This document shows, piece after piece, positions 29,699 to 41,462 of a stretch of 64,000 nt of DNA. Origin of the DNA: Gracilaria domingensis (lineage: Eukaryota; Rhodophyta; Florideophyceae; Gracilariales; Gracilariaceae); the NCBI GenBank assembly GCA_022539475.1, contig VCMS01000082.1:1-64000 (forward strand). Reading direction: 5' to 3'. The notes below the pieces were generated by a model. That model was not told the origin of the DNA. It did not search any database and saw nothing but the letters and a program-made list of their open reading frames with translations. Made by a program: the position numbers and the translations under genes. The stretch's first letter is position 1. Each line of letters opens with the position of its first letter.

Positions 29699-31190
29699 CT
29701 TTCGCGATGTTGTTTTCTGAGTAACTTGATTTTGATACGTTGATAGCTTGTGCGTGCGGCCTGCTTTGGTCGATGAGTCGCTCGCGAGTGTGTGTTGTCC
29801 GAAGATTTCGTGTGTGAAAGATCGTTCACACTTATTTTTTTAAATAATCGGGGGGGAGAGTAGTGGGAGGGGAGGGGGGGGGGGGGGCCGCGGCGCGGCT
29901 GCAAGCAGTGTACACTAAGTTAATTGATAAAAGAGCAAGAAAGAAGACACGGCGGAAGCGCTTGGCGCGGCAAGCGGCTTGCGAGACGGCGGCGGCGGCG
30001 GCGGGGGGGGGGGGGTGGGGCGGGCGGCCAGTCGGTTGGGCGCCGACGCGCTTGCCGTGGGGCCACGCGCGCCGAACGTGTGGCCGTACGACGCCAGCAG
30101 GGCGCGGCGAGCGACGCGCGCGCGGCGCGTGCGCGCGCGCGGCTGAATCGACGAATTTGAGCGTGACACGTGAGCACGCGCCGCGCGCGGTGCGGGAATG
30201 GGCGGCTGCCGTGCGCGCGCGGCGTGAGCTCAGCTGTAAACGGCGCGCGCGCGCGCTTGTCGCGCTTGGCGCCGGCGCGGCGCGGCGCGCGCGGCTTGGC
30301 GCGCCGCCGCCGACGCGCTCGACTCGGCCGCCTGTAAATTGCATGCGCGCCGCGCGCATGCGCGCCGCGCGCGCGGCCGCCGCCGCGGCCGCCGGCCGCG
30401 CGTCTAAAACGCGCGCCGCCTTTGAAACGCGCCGCCGCCTTTGAAGCGCGCCGCCGCCTCGGCGGCGCGGCGCGCTGCGCGTTTGCCACGCGTACGCGCA
30501 CGCAGATATCTGCGCGCTGCTGCACAGTAGCCGGGCGGGTGCCGCCCGCATCTATCCTTAGCTGCGCGCCTGCCGCGCCCGCGCCCGCGCGCGCCCCCCC
30601 CCCCCCCCCCCCCACACCTTCATCGAGCGCGCGCAACGTAGCGCGAGAGCGCGCGTCGCCAGCTCGCCGTCGCAGAGTTGCCGCCGCCAACGTGACGCGC
30701 TGCGCACACCAGCAATCAACTTGCGCGAGCCCGCTCATGCCGACGTGCGCATCGTCATCGCGTCCTGTCGTGCCTGCGTTTTTGGCTCACTCATCGTCGC
30801 CCGCACCGCTGAATTGTTCTCCGCCTGCTCTCCCCACACGCGCGCCTCGTGTGATGCTTACATCTTCTCGTGAAAAAGCTTACAAAATGTGAAAAAGTTT
30901 CGGAAATCCGCGCGAAAACCCGCCAAAACTGCATCTGCAAATGTGCGGTTGCGCTGCGCCGCCATTCATTCCGTGCTCCATTCCGCATGTGCCCATACGC
31001 CCACCAGATCGCATACGAAGCCCATCACCCCCCCCCCCCCCCCCCCCCCCGCGTCGGCTCCGCCCCAATCTCGCCACCAAGTCTATGATGCCCACCCAGA
31101 TGCTTTGCAGTTCTCCGCCAGCTCGCTGAGCACCTTCTTCCCGCTTCCCGCCCTTCCCCCGTCTCACACCCCGCACGGTCCGTCTAAAAC
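29699..31190. other. GC-rich intergenic region, no gene
   Basis: Alternating GC runs (about 30000-30480), C homopolymers (30593-30612, 31028-31050) and no supported gene. Long open frames on both strands come from composition. The last 200 bases are probably the ZDS promoter and leader. Confidence 0.6.
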
Positions 31191-32843
31191 ATGCGCCAGT
31201 CCCCGGCGTTCACCGCACCAGCGCCGCTGGTCCGCAGCGCCTCGTTCACCCCGCAGCCAAAATGCGTGCCTCGTCGCCCCTCTCTTCGCCACCGCCCGTG
31301 TCGCATGTCGCTGGCAACTGGCGTGTGGAACGTCAACACAGTTCCGAAAACCAGTGCGGAGGGAAGCACCGTCGCCATTGTGGGCGCCGGTCTGGCCGGC
31401 TTAATCACCGCCATGGAGCTTGTGGACGCCGGCTGCAACGTATCACTGTACGACGTACGTTCGTTTGCGGGCGGCAAGGTTGGCAGCTGGGTCGATCGCG
31501 ACGGCAATCATATTGAGATGGGTCTGCACGTCTTCTTCGGTTGCTACTACAACTTGTTTGACGTGATGGCAAAAGTTGGCTCCTTTAAGCATCTGCTGTT
31601 GAAGGAGCATACCCATCAGTTTGTCAACAAGGGCGGCATACTGGGGCAGCTTGATTTCCGAATGGGTAACGTGGGCGCCCCCTTTAATGGGCTCAAGGCC
31701 TTCGGTGCCACTTCGCAGCTCGGCATTGTGGATAAAGTGCGAAATGCTTTGGCGCTGGGTTCCTCTGTTATTGTCAGGGGGCTTGTTGACTTTGACGGTG
31801 CCATGAACGACATCCGCGCGCTGGACAACATTTCCTTCTCTGAGTGGTTCATATCCAAAGGTGGAACTCGTGGTTCCATTCAACGTATGTGGGACCCGAT
31901 TGCGTATGCATTGGGATTCATCGATTGTGATAATATGTCTGCGAGATGCATGCTCACTATTTTTCAATTGTTTGCCGCGAGGTCAGAGGCGTCCGTTTTG
32001 AGGATGTTAGAAGGTAGTCCAGACAAGTTTCTTACCGGTCCTATTGTCAAGTATATTGAACAAAGAGGGGCCACGCTGAACTTGAGAAGAGCGGTGCGAG
32101 AGGTTGCCTACGAAACAGATGAGAATGGACGCACGCGAATCACTGGTCTTGTTGTATCAAAAGGCAGTGATACCGAATTGGTGCAAGCAGACTATTATGT
32201 AGCTGCTTGTGATGTGGCTGGTGCAAAGCGTCTCATTCCCGCAGAATGGCGAGATCGGTACGACCAATTCCAAAAACTTTACCAGCTAGAATCTGTTCCG
32301 GTTGTCACCGTGCAACTTCGATTTGATGGCTGGGTGACGGAGCTTCAAGACAGTGAGAAGCGGATGCGCGTTGGCGACGGACAGGCGCATGGAATCAACA
32401 ACTTGCTGTACTCGGCCGACGCCGATTTTTCTTGTTTTGCAGACCTGGCGCTCACCTCGCCAACCGACTATTATAAGGAGGGTGAGGGAAGTTTAATGCA
32501 GGTCGTTTTGACACCAGGAGACCCGTACATTCCCAAGCCAGAAGCCGAGATTGTGGCTGCTGTGCTCGAGCAACTACGAGACTTGTTCCCTAGTGCGCGA
32601 GATCTCAAATGCACTTGGAGTTCGGTTGTGAAACTTCCTGAAAGCCTGTACAGAGAAGAGCCTGGGAAAGATGTTTATCGACCGTCGCAAAAAACTGCTG
32701 TCGATAACTTTTTCTTGGCGGGGAGCTATACTTATCAGGACTACATTGATTCGATGGAAGGGGCGGTGAAGAGCGGCAAGTTGGCGGCTACTGCCGTGCT
32801 TGAGACCGTTGCCGCTGCTGGGAAGGCTGGTTCCCCAAACTGA
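31191..32843 (+). CDS. ZDS: Zeta-carotene desaturase, plastid-targeted
   Basis: 550 codons from ATG 31191. It desaturates 9,9'-di-cis-zeta-carotene to pro-lycopene through neurosporene in plastid carotenoid synthesis (EC 1.3.5.6), with FAD and plastoquinone. The N-terminal 40 residues are basic and Ser/Pro-rich, a transit peptide. The FAD-binding motif is [10 protein letters not shown] (61-70). ZDS-type signatures include [29 protein letters not shown] and [20 protein letters not shown]. The C-terminal flavin motif is [19 protein letters not shown]. Length matches plant ZDS. It has no intron. The final codons and the 3' flank are duplicated just downstream. Confidence 0.95.
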   Translation: MRQSPAFTAPAPLVRSASFTPQPKCVPRRPSLRHRPCRMSLATGVWNVNTVPKTSAEGSTVAIVGAGLAGLITAMELVDAGCNVSLYDVRSFAGGKVGSWVDRDGNHIEMGLHVFFGCYYNLFDVMAKVGSFKHLLLKEHTHQFVNKGGILGQLDFRMGNVGAPFNGLKAFGATSQLGIVDKVRNALALGSSVIVRGLVDFDGAMNDIRALDNISFSEWFISKGGTRGSIQRMWDPIAYALGFIDCDNMSARCMLTIFQLFAARSEASVLRMLEGSPDKFLTGPIVKYIEQRGATLNLRRAVREVAYETDENGRTRITGLVVSKGSDTELVQADYYVAACDVAGAKRLIPAEWRDRYDQFQKLYQLESVPVVTVQLRFDGWVTELQDSEKRMRVGDGQAHGINNLLYSADADFSCFADLALTSPTDYYKEGEGSLMQVVLTPGDPYIPKPEAEIVAAVLEQLRDLFPSARDLKCTWSSVVKLPESLYREEPGKDVYRPSQKTAVDNFFLAGSYTYQDYIDSMEGAVKSGKLAATAVLETVAAAGKAGSPN

Positions 32844-33190
32844 CGCATGCGTTTCTTGTAAAGTGTTTTGTTGCCGGTTTCTGAGCGGCTGGACATGCGC
32901 CGTTCTTCGAAATGTGTAGAGTGATTCAAGAGCATTACTAGTAGATTTGTTTGGCGACTTGCCGGCAAGATGATCTTGGCAAGCATTGCGGGTATCCCTA
33001 TTCGTTGCTGGTGCTGGGAAGGCTGGTGCATCAACTGACGCGTGCGTTTCTTGTGAAGTGTTTTGTTGCCGGTTTCTGAGCGGCTGGACATGCGCTGTTC
33101 TTGAAATGTTTAGAGTGATTCAGAAGCACTACTATTAGATTTGTGTGGCGACTTGCCGGCATCTTGGCAAGAATTGCGGGTATCCTTTTC
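32808..33190 (+). repeat. Tandem duplication of the ZDS 3' end
   Basis: Copy 1 is about 32808-33003, copy 2 about 33004-33190. Each starts in the last ZDS codons (CTGGGAAGGCTGG), runs through the stop, a shared TTTCTTGT[AG]AAGTGTTTTG stretch and a shared GAGCGGCTGGACATGCGC, and ends in the CTTGCCGGCA hairpin repeat followed by GCGGGTATCC. Copy 2 has point differences and a deletion inside the hairpin part. Confidence 0.9.
32955..32997 (+). repeat. 43-base dispersed repeat, copy 2
   Basis: Exact reverse complement of 20274-20316. A third, deleted relative is at about 33149-33186. It includes the palindrome CTTGCCGGCAAG and a terminal GGGTATCC. Confidence 0.85.
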
Positions 33191-33553
33191 TACAGGGCCG
33201 CCGTTGCGCGTGTATCTACTGAAGGGGCAGTGAGTTATGTGTAGACGGTAGCGAAGGGGTGTTAGGCTTGGGAACAAATGAAATAACGTGGAAAATTGCG
33301 CTCGCTCCTGTCGCCCATGCATGTGCGTCATCAATTTCTACCACCAAGGAAGAAAGTGGCTCCACTTCCATTCCATCGGCAGACGCTTCTCGACGGGCCC
33401 GGACGTGCACGCGTTGTGCGCCCCTGCTACCCTATCACCCCCAGCTGTCGCGCCAACGCCGATTCCCGGACCTACTTCGCGGTCTCCATTTAAGTCCCGA
33501 ACCTCCAAGTAGCTTGCATTTCATATCCACCCGTCCAATCCGCTCAGCCTCAC
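33191..33553. other. Promoter region of AN1-UBL gene
   Basis: No gene supported. Open frames here overlap the AN1 gene in other frames and have no domain. Confidence 0.5.
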
Positions 33554-34453
33554 ATGGAAGTGGACGGTCTCGGTGCGCGCTGTGCGCTCGCCTCGTGTCG
33601 CACGCTGGATTATCTCCCCTTCACCTGCTCTTCATGCTCAAGGAAGTTTTGTCAGACTCATGCTCAGCCTGCCGACCACGCCTGCACCAATCCTCCAGAT
33701 AACGAGGTACCCACGTGCCCGTTATGTTCCGCTCCAGTTCCTGTTCCTGCCGGCAGTACGCGTGACGCCGCTGTTTCTCGACATATCGATCAAGGCTGTC
33801 CCCGTCGCGCTCGCACCAATCCGAAATGCATGAAGCTTGGTTGCAAAACAAGGGACCCAGTGGCCACCACTTGCCCTTCTTGCGGAAGAATATTTTGCCT
33901 CGCCCATCGCATCGAAAGTCAACACGACTGCACTGCAGTGCGTCGAACTTCTAACCGTTTGCCAAAGGGAGGTGCTCGCCCATCACATCAAACGCCGAAG
34001 CGCTCATTGTCCTTGCGTAAGCGTCGGCTACAATTCTTCAATACTCCCTCCTCTCCAATTGGCGATACTTCGATACCTACGGAAAATCGAGTCAACGTGG
34101 CAGTCTTTTTCCCAGCGTCAACGGATATAAAACCGCGGTTTATGGTGTTCAACAAGAGAAACACACCTGGCAGAATTATCGACGACCTCAAACGTCGTGT
34201 AAGGGAACTCCCTCAACCGCAAGGAGATCGATATTATCTCTATGCGTACAAGTCTGGAGGAAATGGCGTTAACTTGTTACCCTACATGACTCCTATAAAA
34301 GATATGTCACATCTGGTTCAGAACGGCGATTGCCTGATTTTGGAAAACGGCGATTCTGGGTTAGACCCTACGTGGATATCCACACTGCAGAAACTGTCAA
34401 AAGCGCAAAGAACAAAGTCTTCCAGGTCTTCGGATACTTGTGCCATTGCCTGA
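33554..34453 (+). CDS. AN1-type zinc-finger protein with ubiquitin-like C-terminus (ZFAND1/2-like)
   Basis: 299 codons from ATG 33554. Two AN1 fingers (about 10-48, CALASC...FTCSSCSRKFC; about 92-128, CMKLGC...TTCPSCGRIFC). Between them is CPLCSAPVPVPAG followed by HIDQGC, a linker typical of ZFAND2/AIRAP proteins. The C-terminal 110 residues (NVAVFFPASTDIKPRFMVF onward) look like the ubiquitin-like domain of ZFAND1/Cuz1. Such proteins recruit Cdc48/p97 and the proteasome under arsenite or protein stress. Whether this is a ZFAND1 orthologue with a ZFAND2-like linker cannot be settled by eye. No targeting signal is seen. Confidence 0.88.
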   Translation: MEVDGLGARCALASCRTLDYLPFTCSSCSRKFCQTHAQPADHACTNPPDNEVPTCPLCSAPVPVPAGSTRDAAVSRHIDQGCPRRARTNPKCMKLGCKTRDPVATTCPSCGRIFCLAHRIESQHDCTAVRRTSNRLPKGGARPSHQTPKRSLSLRKRRLQFFNTPSSPIGDTSIPTENRVNVAVFFPASTDIKPRFMVFNKRNTPGRIIDDLKRRVRELPQPQGDRYYLYAYKSGGNGVNLLPYMTPIKDMSHLVQNGDCLILENGDSGLDPTWISTLQKLSKAQRTKSSRSSDTCAIA

Positions 34454-36859
34454 CACGTTCCTTAACTTCTAATTCTTATGTGATATCTACGCTTAGTTTT
34501 GCTCGCCCTTTTTGTTGTTGTTTTCTTACGGACGTACCCCCTTGCAATGTTAATGAATATTTCGCATTGCCGGAGAACTGAGAAACTGCAAATTTCTGTC
34601 TGAAGCAGGGCTTTTCTGCCGATTAAAGCCACTCTGTTACGAACTCTCTGCTACGGTGTGAATCGAGCTCCTACATCTTTGACTTCACCTGCTGTGCCCC
34701 AAGCTAACTTTTCTAACGCAGACTTCAGCCTCCATTTTCAAGGTGAAGTAGGACTCCTACAGGAATTTCTCTCTCTTCAGGAAAGTCAGCTACTCACGAG
34801 GAAACAGTCTAACAATTCTTAGAGAGTTGTAATGCGTCGATAAGTAATAGGGTCATTTCGGAGGAGAAGAGTTTGTCAAAGGACTTGTAAGACAACGTGT
34901 TCTGTATCCTTTACATCAGTAGTACTACAGTCACATGTCGTAAATGTCTGAGGTTCGGAATGTGTTCCGTGCAGCTAACGACTGCGTAATTCCCATGTGC
35001 ACAACGTTTCTCAAGAATTTACTGAGAGGGAATTCTTTCTCATATTCTTCTTCTTTTACTTCCGAGTCGTTCGCATTCACCATTGCTCCATCTCATTCTT
35101 TCCGCAAGAAGGCCAAAGAAACTTCTTTGCACTATGCGTTGTTTTGTTCCCTAACCGCAAGAGCACTGAGCGACTTGCTCAAAAGACTTTGCCGTTCATC
35201 TTTGAAAGCCGCGGAAAGGAAACCGTAGTTGATGTTTTGCAGGACTTGCTAACCAGTCAGTGTCTGTCTGTCCACCTCTACCTCTTATCTCTTTCTCTCC
35301 CTTTAAAGGGGGCAATTGCTTAATTATTACTTTTTGCAAGTTCTGCTCAAGAAACGCGCTCCCAATAGTTACACCCCTACTCGAGAGCATGCCACCTTAA
35401 ATTCTCTCTGCCGTGATCATTCCTCGACGGTTTTGGGGAGCTTGTAGGCATGAACAGGGCCTGGACATACTCTTCTTGGCAAAGTCCTCCTTCAACGGTG
35501 CAGAACGTAATGTTCTGTGCCATAAAGTACTCTCAGATGACAGGCGCAAACATCTTTCCTGCCAAAACAAGTCGCAAGTAAGTGCAAATCGGCCCTACCA
35601 GGGGTATAAGGATATCCTTCTACATGCCATGTTTGTCTCTATATATGGGAAAGCCTCGGAAACATATTGCTCACAGAAAATTGCTTGAAATCCAATCCTG
35701 CTTCCCTCGAAGACAGTATACGTCACAGCCTTATAGAAGCCTGTTAATCATGTACTATCAAATCCTGGTTAGTGAGGGGTCGTATGACTCTTGATCTTAG
35801 CTGAGCGTCAAAACCTTACTCTTCCCGACTTGATTAGACAACACCCGCATGGATTGTTGGCCTTTCTGACGAGAGAAAACTTTCTGTAAGAATAGTTTTA
35901 CTACATCTTAGGAATTAGAGGATGTTGCCCGCATTAAAGAAGAAGAAGACTCGTGATCTTGATTAGGTGCAAGTACAACTCAAAATTGTATCATACAATA
36001 CAATTTGTACACCATTACATGATGTAGACCATCTCGAGCTAATTCTCCAACAATCATCAATAAAAGTACTGTCGACCATTACATGTGGTTGGTAGGTACG
36101 GAGTGTGAAAAGGACGATAGGAAACGTTATCTCCATATTTTGTCCTCAGTAAACGTCTGTTCAATCCCTGATGAGACTAATCTACAGAACGTCTTGGCCT
36201 TTTTAAAGAGAGAAAGCTATCTCTGAAGCTTTATTGTAGTTGAGCTATAAGAAGCTACCGTCCAAAATAACGGAGGAGAAGAAGAAGTATATTTCTGCTA
36301 CGGAGTAGTGGTCAGTGGCTGCGATGTAGAGGCATTATATAGGTCGTTGGGTCTTGAGCAAACCCACGCGTAGGAGCGGAATTATTTCCACGGTTTCTGC
36401 AAAAGAGGAGGGAATGTAGTAGAATTACTGAGTAGTGGTCAGTGCTGCAATGTAGAGGTATTATGGGTCGCTGAGTCTTGAAAAAAACCCACGCGCAGAA
36501 GCGTAATCAGCTTGACCGTTTCCATAAAAAGAGAGAGAGAACTTTAGCAGAATGAATTGTTTCGAACACTAAGCGGACTTAGTCTGACTCCAGGGTTAAA
36601 GATTTACCGTTGCGCAAATACAGAAACAGTTCACTACGTCATCACTTCGCAATATACTCCCGTCAGGAGGATACGGCGGAATGCTAAAACCATTGAAGTC
36701 TTGCATATCTCTAGCTCGAAAGCAGCTGAAAGTTCAATGGTGATCTTTGCGTAGCTAGCGAGAGAAAATTTCTGTTGTCCTTCTTTCTTATTCTTACATA
36801 AAATGGGGTACACGTACGCATATCATGATCATCTCTTCTGATTTCTATGAAGCTAGCTA
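34454..36859. other. 2.4 kb gene-poor region with degenerate repeats
   Basis: No ORF with recognisable domains; frames at 34944-35323 and 35413-35794 are short and unsupported. Two stretches, about 35830-35960 and 36160-36290, resemble each other (a TTGGCCTTT core, then GAGAGAAA, ending in GAAGAAGAAG). A clearer tandem duplication follows at 36303-36556. Confidence 0.55.
36303..36556 (+). repeat. Tandem duplication, unit about 127 bases
   Basis: Copy 1 starts at 36303 and copy 2 at 36430, both with GAGTAGTGGTCAGTG, then GATGTAGAGG/AATGTAGAGG, a GGGTC...TCTTGA core, AACCCACGCG and a terminal CCGTTTC or CGGTTTC with a purine run. Copies are diverged, so the duplication is old. Confidence 0.75.
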
Positions 36860-39274
36860 CTACCCTGTTTGGGATGCCTCCTGTTCTTCGGGAGCTTGCT
36901 TCTTATGTAGTTTGGAATCCTCGATTATTTCGTCGTAAGAACTTCTGTCATCACCCCATGGGCGCTTCCCGAGCAGGCGAATCATATCATCTGCCCCAAT
37001 GGCTTCTCTTTCCAGCAGCACTAGGGCAACGGACTCCACATCCTTCTTCTTCTCCGTTAGAAGGGATCTCGTTCTTTGATATGCCTCCGTGACCATATCT
37101 CGAACTTCGTCATCAAGTTGGCGCGCTGTTCTGTCAGAATATGGTCGATAAAACCCACTTTCTTCCGGATCTCCACTATTTGGGAACGCCAGATTACCAA
37201 TTGAAGACCCTAAGCCCCATTCCGATACACTTTGGTACGCCATTCGGGTGACTTTGTTAAAATCGTCGGATGCACCAGTTGTCACAGTGTTAAAGAAGAT
37301 CTCTTCTGAAGCCCTTCCAGCAAGTGTCATACACATCTGGTCGTACAATGCTTCTTTGGAGATAAGATATCTTTCCAAAGGCTGATACTGGGCGTAACCA
37401 AGAGCTGCTGAGCCCCGTGGAATAATACTAACTTTGAGCAACGGCATCGCATGCTCTAAAAACCATCCAGCGACAGCATGGCCAGCTTCGTGATAGGCCA
37501 CAGTTCGCTTCTCCTCAGGACTCATCACAAGATTCTTCTTCTCGAGGCCTCCTATTACTCGGTCAATTGCTGCTTCAAAATCTTCTTGCTCTACAGCATC
37601 CTTCTTTCCTCTTGCGGCAATGAGTGCGGCTTCGTTGCACACATTCGCGATATCCGCACCCGCAAAACCAGGGGTTCTTGTTGACATAGCTTTTGCAATT
37701 TCTTCCTTACCCGGGGGGTCAGCAACATGAATCTTGCTGAGATGGACGTGAAATATTTCCCGTCTCCCAGAAATATCCGGAGGGTCAATGACAATCTGGC
37801 GATCAAATCTTCCTGGCCGAAGCAACGCAGGATCTAGAACGTCCGCTCTGTTTGTGCCTGCGAGAACGACCACCCCACTATTGCTTGCAAAACCGTCCAT
37901 TTCAACCAGAAGCTGATTAAGAGTGTTTTCTCTTTCGTCATTACCCCCTGCGAATCCTGCTCTACCCCGCTTTCGGCCTATAGCGTCAATTTCATCGAGA
38001 AAGACAATGCATGGCGCCATCGATCGAGCCTGAGCAAACAAATCTCGTACTCGACTTGGTCCAACACCAACGAACATTTCCATAAAATCCGAGCCTGACA
38101 TCGTCAGGAATGGTACTCCTGCTTCTCCAGCAGTAGCTTTGGCTAACAAAGTTTTCCCTGTTCCGGGAGGACCATACATTAATGCGCCCTTGGGAATCTT
38201 TGCTCCCAGTTCTTTGTATTTCTCTGGTTTCTTTAGATATTGAACGAATTCCATGATTTCCTCTTTTGCCTCAGCGAGGCCAGCCACATCCTTAAATGTA
38301 ACATCAACCTTGTTGTTGTCCGCATTTAGAACAGTTGCATTTGCTTTTCCCACGTTAAAGATGCCACCACCAGGTCCTCCAGTCCCACCTCCGAATGGAC
38401 CACCCCCCGAACGCATGTTTCCGAATCCTCCTGAGAAAGGGGACCGAGAAGAACCACCTGAACGCGTCGGGGGTCCTCCGATTCCGCCACTCATTCTTCT
38501 AGCAAGAAGGGCGTAAACTGCTATAAAGCCAAGGGTAGGAATCCAGTCGACTAGAAGTCTGGAGAGAGCTGTATCATCTGAATATACAACAGGTATATAT
38601 TCATGGGGCTTGATGCCCAAATCTTCTTGTGCTTGCTCCAGTTTCCGTTCTAAAGTTTCGACAGACCCGATGTTAAAGCGCATTTTCGGACGGAACATGT
38701 CATCATGGAAGTAAACGTTTGCAATTTCTCCATTGACAACTTCTATCTTTGATACTTTTCGAGGTGCGAGTGCCTCACTGCGGAAAGTCTTCCAGCTCAC
38801 CTCTTTTCCGTCTGAGGAGGTCGTCGAAATCTGCGGGGAACTACCTGAAGAAGAATTCTCATTATTTCCGCGACGCGCGAAAAGCATGTAACTGGCTATG
38901 ACACCGCCACCAAAAACATAAGGCAAAATCTGCTCCCAAGAGGTATTGTTCCCTTGTCCGCCACTACTCTTGCCAGGCCCTTCACCTCCACTTGACCAAG
39001 AGAAGTACGATGATCGTGTATCGGCTGGTTTTTTGACATAGTAACCCTCATAGCGAGAACGTCTTTGCGCAGGTTTTTCGTTCGGTTTTTGTTGTGATTG
39101 AGATGATGACGCTTGCTTTGATTCGCCTTCTTTGACTTTGGTATCAGGTGACGGCGATTCTTTCGAAGAATCACACAGAAGACGTTTCTGGTAACGACCG
39201 GCATATCTATGGGCAGCTGGCCTAGCGAACAGCCTGCGAATCAACACTCGCCCAGTTGCGTAGTTCAATGACAT
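36860..39274 (-). CDS. Mitochondrial m-AAA protease (AFG3/YTA10-12, FtsH family)
   Basis: 804 codons from ATG 39274. An ATP-dependent zinc metalloprotease of the inner mitochondrial membrane that degrades damaged membrane proteins and matures others. A basic presequence ([15 protein letters not shown]) is followed by a charged linker, a first membrane segment ([20 protein letters not shown]), the FtsH extracellular domain, a second membrane segment ([17 protein letters not shown]) and a Gly/Pro-rich stretch. The AAA module follows: GPPGTGKT (about 367), [12 protein letters not shown] and the second region of homology. The protease module has HEAGH (about 590). All key residues are present. 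It is divergent from CTU1. Confidence 0.95.
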   Translation of the reverse strand: MSLNYATGRVLIRRLFARPAAHRYAGRYQKRLLCDSSKESPSPDTKVKEGESKQASSSQSQQKPNEKPAQRRSRYEGYYVKKPADTRSSYFSWSSGGEGPGKSSGGQGNNTSWEQILPYVFGGGVIASYMLFARRGNNENSSSGSSPQISTTSSDGKEVSWKTFRSEALAPRKVSKIEVVNGEIANVYFHDDMFRPKMRFNIGSVETLERKLEQAQEDLGIKPHEYIPVVYSDDTALSRLLVDWIPTLGFIAVYALLARRMSGGIGGPPTRSGGSSRSPFSGGFGNMRSGGGPFGGGTGGPGGGIFNVGKANATVLNADNNKVDVTFKDVAGLAEAKEEIMEFVQYLKKPEKYKELGAKIPKGALMYGPPGTGKTLLAKATAGEAGVPFLTMSGSDFMEMFVGVGPSRVRDLFAQARSMAPCIVFLDEIDAIGRKRGRAGFAGGNDERENTLNQLLVEMDGFASNSGVVVLAGTNRADVLDPALLRPGRFDRQIVIDPPDISGRREIFHVHLSKIHVADPPGKEEIAKAMSTRTPGFAGADIANVCNEAALIAARGKKDAVEQEDFEAAIDRVIGGLEKKNLVMSPEEKRTVAYHEAGHAVAGWFLEHAMPLLKVSIIPRGSAALGYAQYQPLERYLISKEALYDQMCMTLAGRASEEIFFNTVTTGASDDFNKVTRMAYQSVSEWGLGSSIGNLAFPNSGDPEESGFYRPYSDRTARQLDDEVRDMVTEAYQRTRSLLTEKKKDVESVALVLLEREAIGADDMIRLLGKRPWGDDRSSYDEIIEDSKLHKKQAPEEQEASQTG

Positions 39275-40002
39275 TTTAGGTATTTGCTTCCTGTTATCAC
39301 AAGCGCTGTCTTTCACAGCTAACCTGCCCAGAATACGGTTTGTAGTGAATGCACAACTTACGCGAAGCTAATTATGTGAGGACTTTGAAATGCTATCGTG
39401 GAAAAGCGCAAATTTGATTCGGTTGTTGTAGCCGCAGAATGCCCGCTCGGTGTTGCTAATTTTTCTCATTGACACCCATCGTATCTCATTTGTGTTTTTG
39501 CCAACGAGCACAAAGTTCGGCTGCGAGACGGTCGAGATTGAAGCATCTTCCAGGGAATTCCATGAGGGGCTGGAAGGATGAACTGTACCAAAGGTTCCGA
39601 AAGTAACAGGATATCTGGGGCTTTGTCCAGGGCCAGAGAAAACACCAAAAAAGCAGTGCCGATTTTGAAATCTATACATTACAAGACAACAACACATTTC
39701 GCTCAACGACGACGTTGGACTGGCGTTGGTTCTATTGTGGGGGTAAAGAAGCCTAACCTCCAGTTCAGGTCAGGAGTTCTGTAGTTCGGGAACTGTTCCA
39801 AGCTCTCGCGTTCTTGATTAATCTGTGAATGTAGTCATGTTCGAGTGATATTATCAAGCCGACGTTTAACAAATCTTGCGTAACACCTGAAAATTCGGAA
39901 CATTGTTCCACTACTGCGTATATGTGCCCTCCGCTCGATTGCTACGAAGGTATACTTCGATACTTTGAACAGGGGCTTCTTTAGCTTCTTTAGCAGAGAA
40001 GG
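39275..40002. other. Shared divergent promoter, m-AAA and CTU1
   Basis: No gene supported. The 728 bases lie between two start codons on opposite strands. No TATA box or clear repeat was seen. Confidence 0.5.
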
Positions 40003-41043
40003 ATGGGTCGGAAGTGCTCTGCTTGCAATAAGGCGAATGCTTCCGTAAAGCGTCCCAAAACGGGAATGGCAGTTTGCAAGGAATGTTTTTTCAGACTCTT
40101 TGAAGAAGAGATTCATGAAACTATTGTATCTAACAAGCTTTTTTGTCCAGGGGAACGAGTCGCCATTGGTGCATCGGGTGGGAAAGATTCTACAGTTTTG
40201 GCCTACGTTCTTTCTCGCTTGAATCGTCTTCACTCGTATGGCTTGGACCTTTTCTTGCTCAGTGTTGATGAGGGGATTTCTGGATATCGTGATGATAGTT
40301 TGGCTGCCGTCCATAGAAACAAAGTTGAGTATGGTCTGCCGCTTCTAGTTGTTGACTACAAACAGTTGTATGGTTGGACGATGGATCAGATTGTAAGGGT
40401 CATTGGCCGCAAGTCGAATTGTACGTTTTGCGGAGTGTTTCGTCGCCAAGCACTTGACCGAGGGGCTACCATTCTGAAGGCGGATAAAGTAGCGACTGGT
40501 CACAATGCGGATGATATAGCCGAAACCATCTTTCTGAACTTTTTGCGGGGAGACTTTCCACGGCTATCCAGATGCGTTGACGCTGTCACTGGCCGCGATA
40601 GCCCACTTCCGCGTGTAAAGCCGTTCAAGTACACGTACGAGAAGGAAATTGTCATGTACGCGTACTTCAAGAAGCTAGACTACTTTGCCACGGAATGTGT
40701 GTATTCTCCAAATGCGTATCGTGGGCATGCACGCCAATTCTTGAAAGACCTGGAGGCAGTAAGACCATCAGTGATTGTTGATATTATTCATGCTGCCGAA
40801 GGCTTCCATTTTCCATCTCCAGGAAATCCAGACGTTGCAATGCCGACACAGCGAAACTGTGAGCGATGCTCGTATATATCTAGTCAGCGTCTGTGCAAGG
40901 CATGTGTACTGACTGACAGTTTGAACAATGGAAGGGCGGGGCGAATTAATCGTCTCTCTGCGAGCCAAGTTTTGTCAAAGGGTTCACCATCAAGCACTGT
41001 AACCAGCGCAACGTCGTATGACAACACGGGTGAGAGCACATAA
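40003..41043 (+). CDS. CTU1: Cytoplasmic tRNA 2-thiolation protein 1
   Basis: 346 codons from ATG 40003, no intron. With CTU2 and the Urm1 sulfur relay it thiolates wobble uridine 34 of Lys, Glu and Gln tRNAs (NCS6 in yeast). N-terminal zinc site C5-X2-C (CSAC) and CKEC (25-28); ATP-PP loop SGGKDS (58-63); the catalytic-type [19 protein letters not shown]; and a C-terminal zinc group with CERCSY and CKAC. The length is typical. A serine/threonine-rich tail of about 25 residues is extra. Confidence 0.95.
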   Translation: MGRKCSACNKANASVKRPKTGMAVCKECFFRLFEEEIHETIVSNKLFCPGERVAIGASGGKDSTVLAYVLSRLNRLHSYGLDLFLLSVDEGISGYRDDSLAAVHRNKVEYGLPLLVVDYKQLYGWTMDQIVRVIGRKSNCTFCGVFRRQALDRGATILKADKVATGHNADDIAETIFLNFLRGDFPRLSRCVDAVTGRDSPLPRVKPFKYTYEKEIVMYAYFKKLDYFATECVYSPNAYRGHARQFLKDLEAVRPSVIVDIIHAAEGFHFPSPGNPDVAMPTQRNCERCSYISSQRLCKACVLTDSLNNGRAGRINRLSASQVLSKGSPSSTVTSATSYDNTGEST

Positions 41044-41462
41044 CCTTGATACCTTCAGCACGACGGTACGACGGAAGCTCATTTACTCGCGCAGAGATTT
41101 AATTGCAAGCGCAGCGTGAAATATCACGACGCGTGGACTGTCTCATTCTTCTGGGTCTGTTTTCTGTCTCTATCTTTGATCTTCTGCGCAATCCCCATTT
41201 TTGCAGGCGAGCGTGTTCAATTCGAATGGGGTTTGAGTACTGCGCGTGCTTACCTTGCGCAGTATCATATTGTCAAATTTCTACGTCTTTCCTGTCTTGG
41301 TGTAGGTTCTGTCTTTCGCAGTTTCGAATAGATGATCACTTCCATTACGGCAGTGTTACGAAGAAGAGGTATCTAATGCAAGTATCTGGTGAAAGTCCAT
41401 AGCTCCTTGAATCTTGGGTAAGAAGCAGAGCTTTGTTTCCTAGAATTGCGCATTAGCTCAAG
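41044..41462. other. Intergenic, no gene
   Basis: It holds overlapping frames (41103-41402) with hydrophobic stretches but no coherent domain. Probably the CTU1 3' end and the promoter of the next gene. Confidence 0.45.

Noticed and set aside
29832..30892. Several 150-270 codon frames in the second part of the island
   Set aside because: Same composition artefact, no domain and no conserved pattern.
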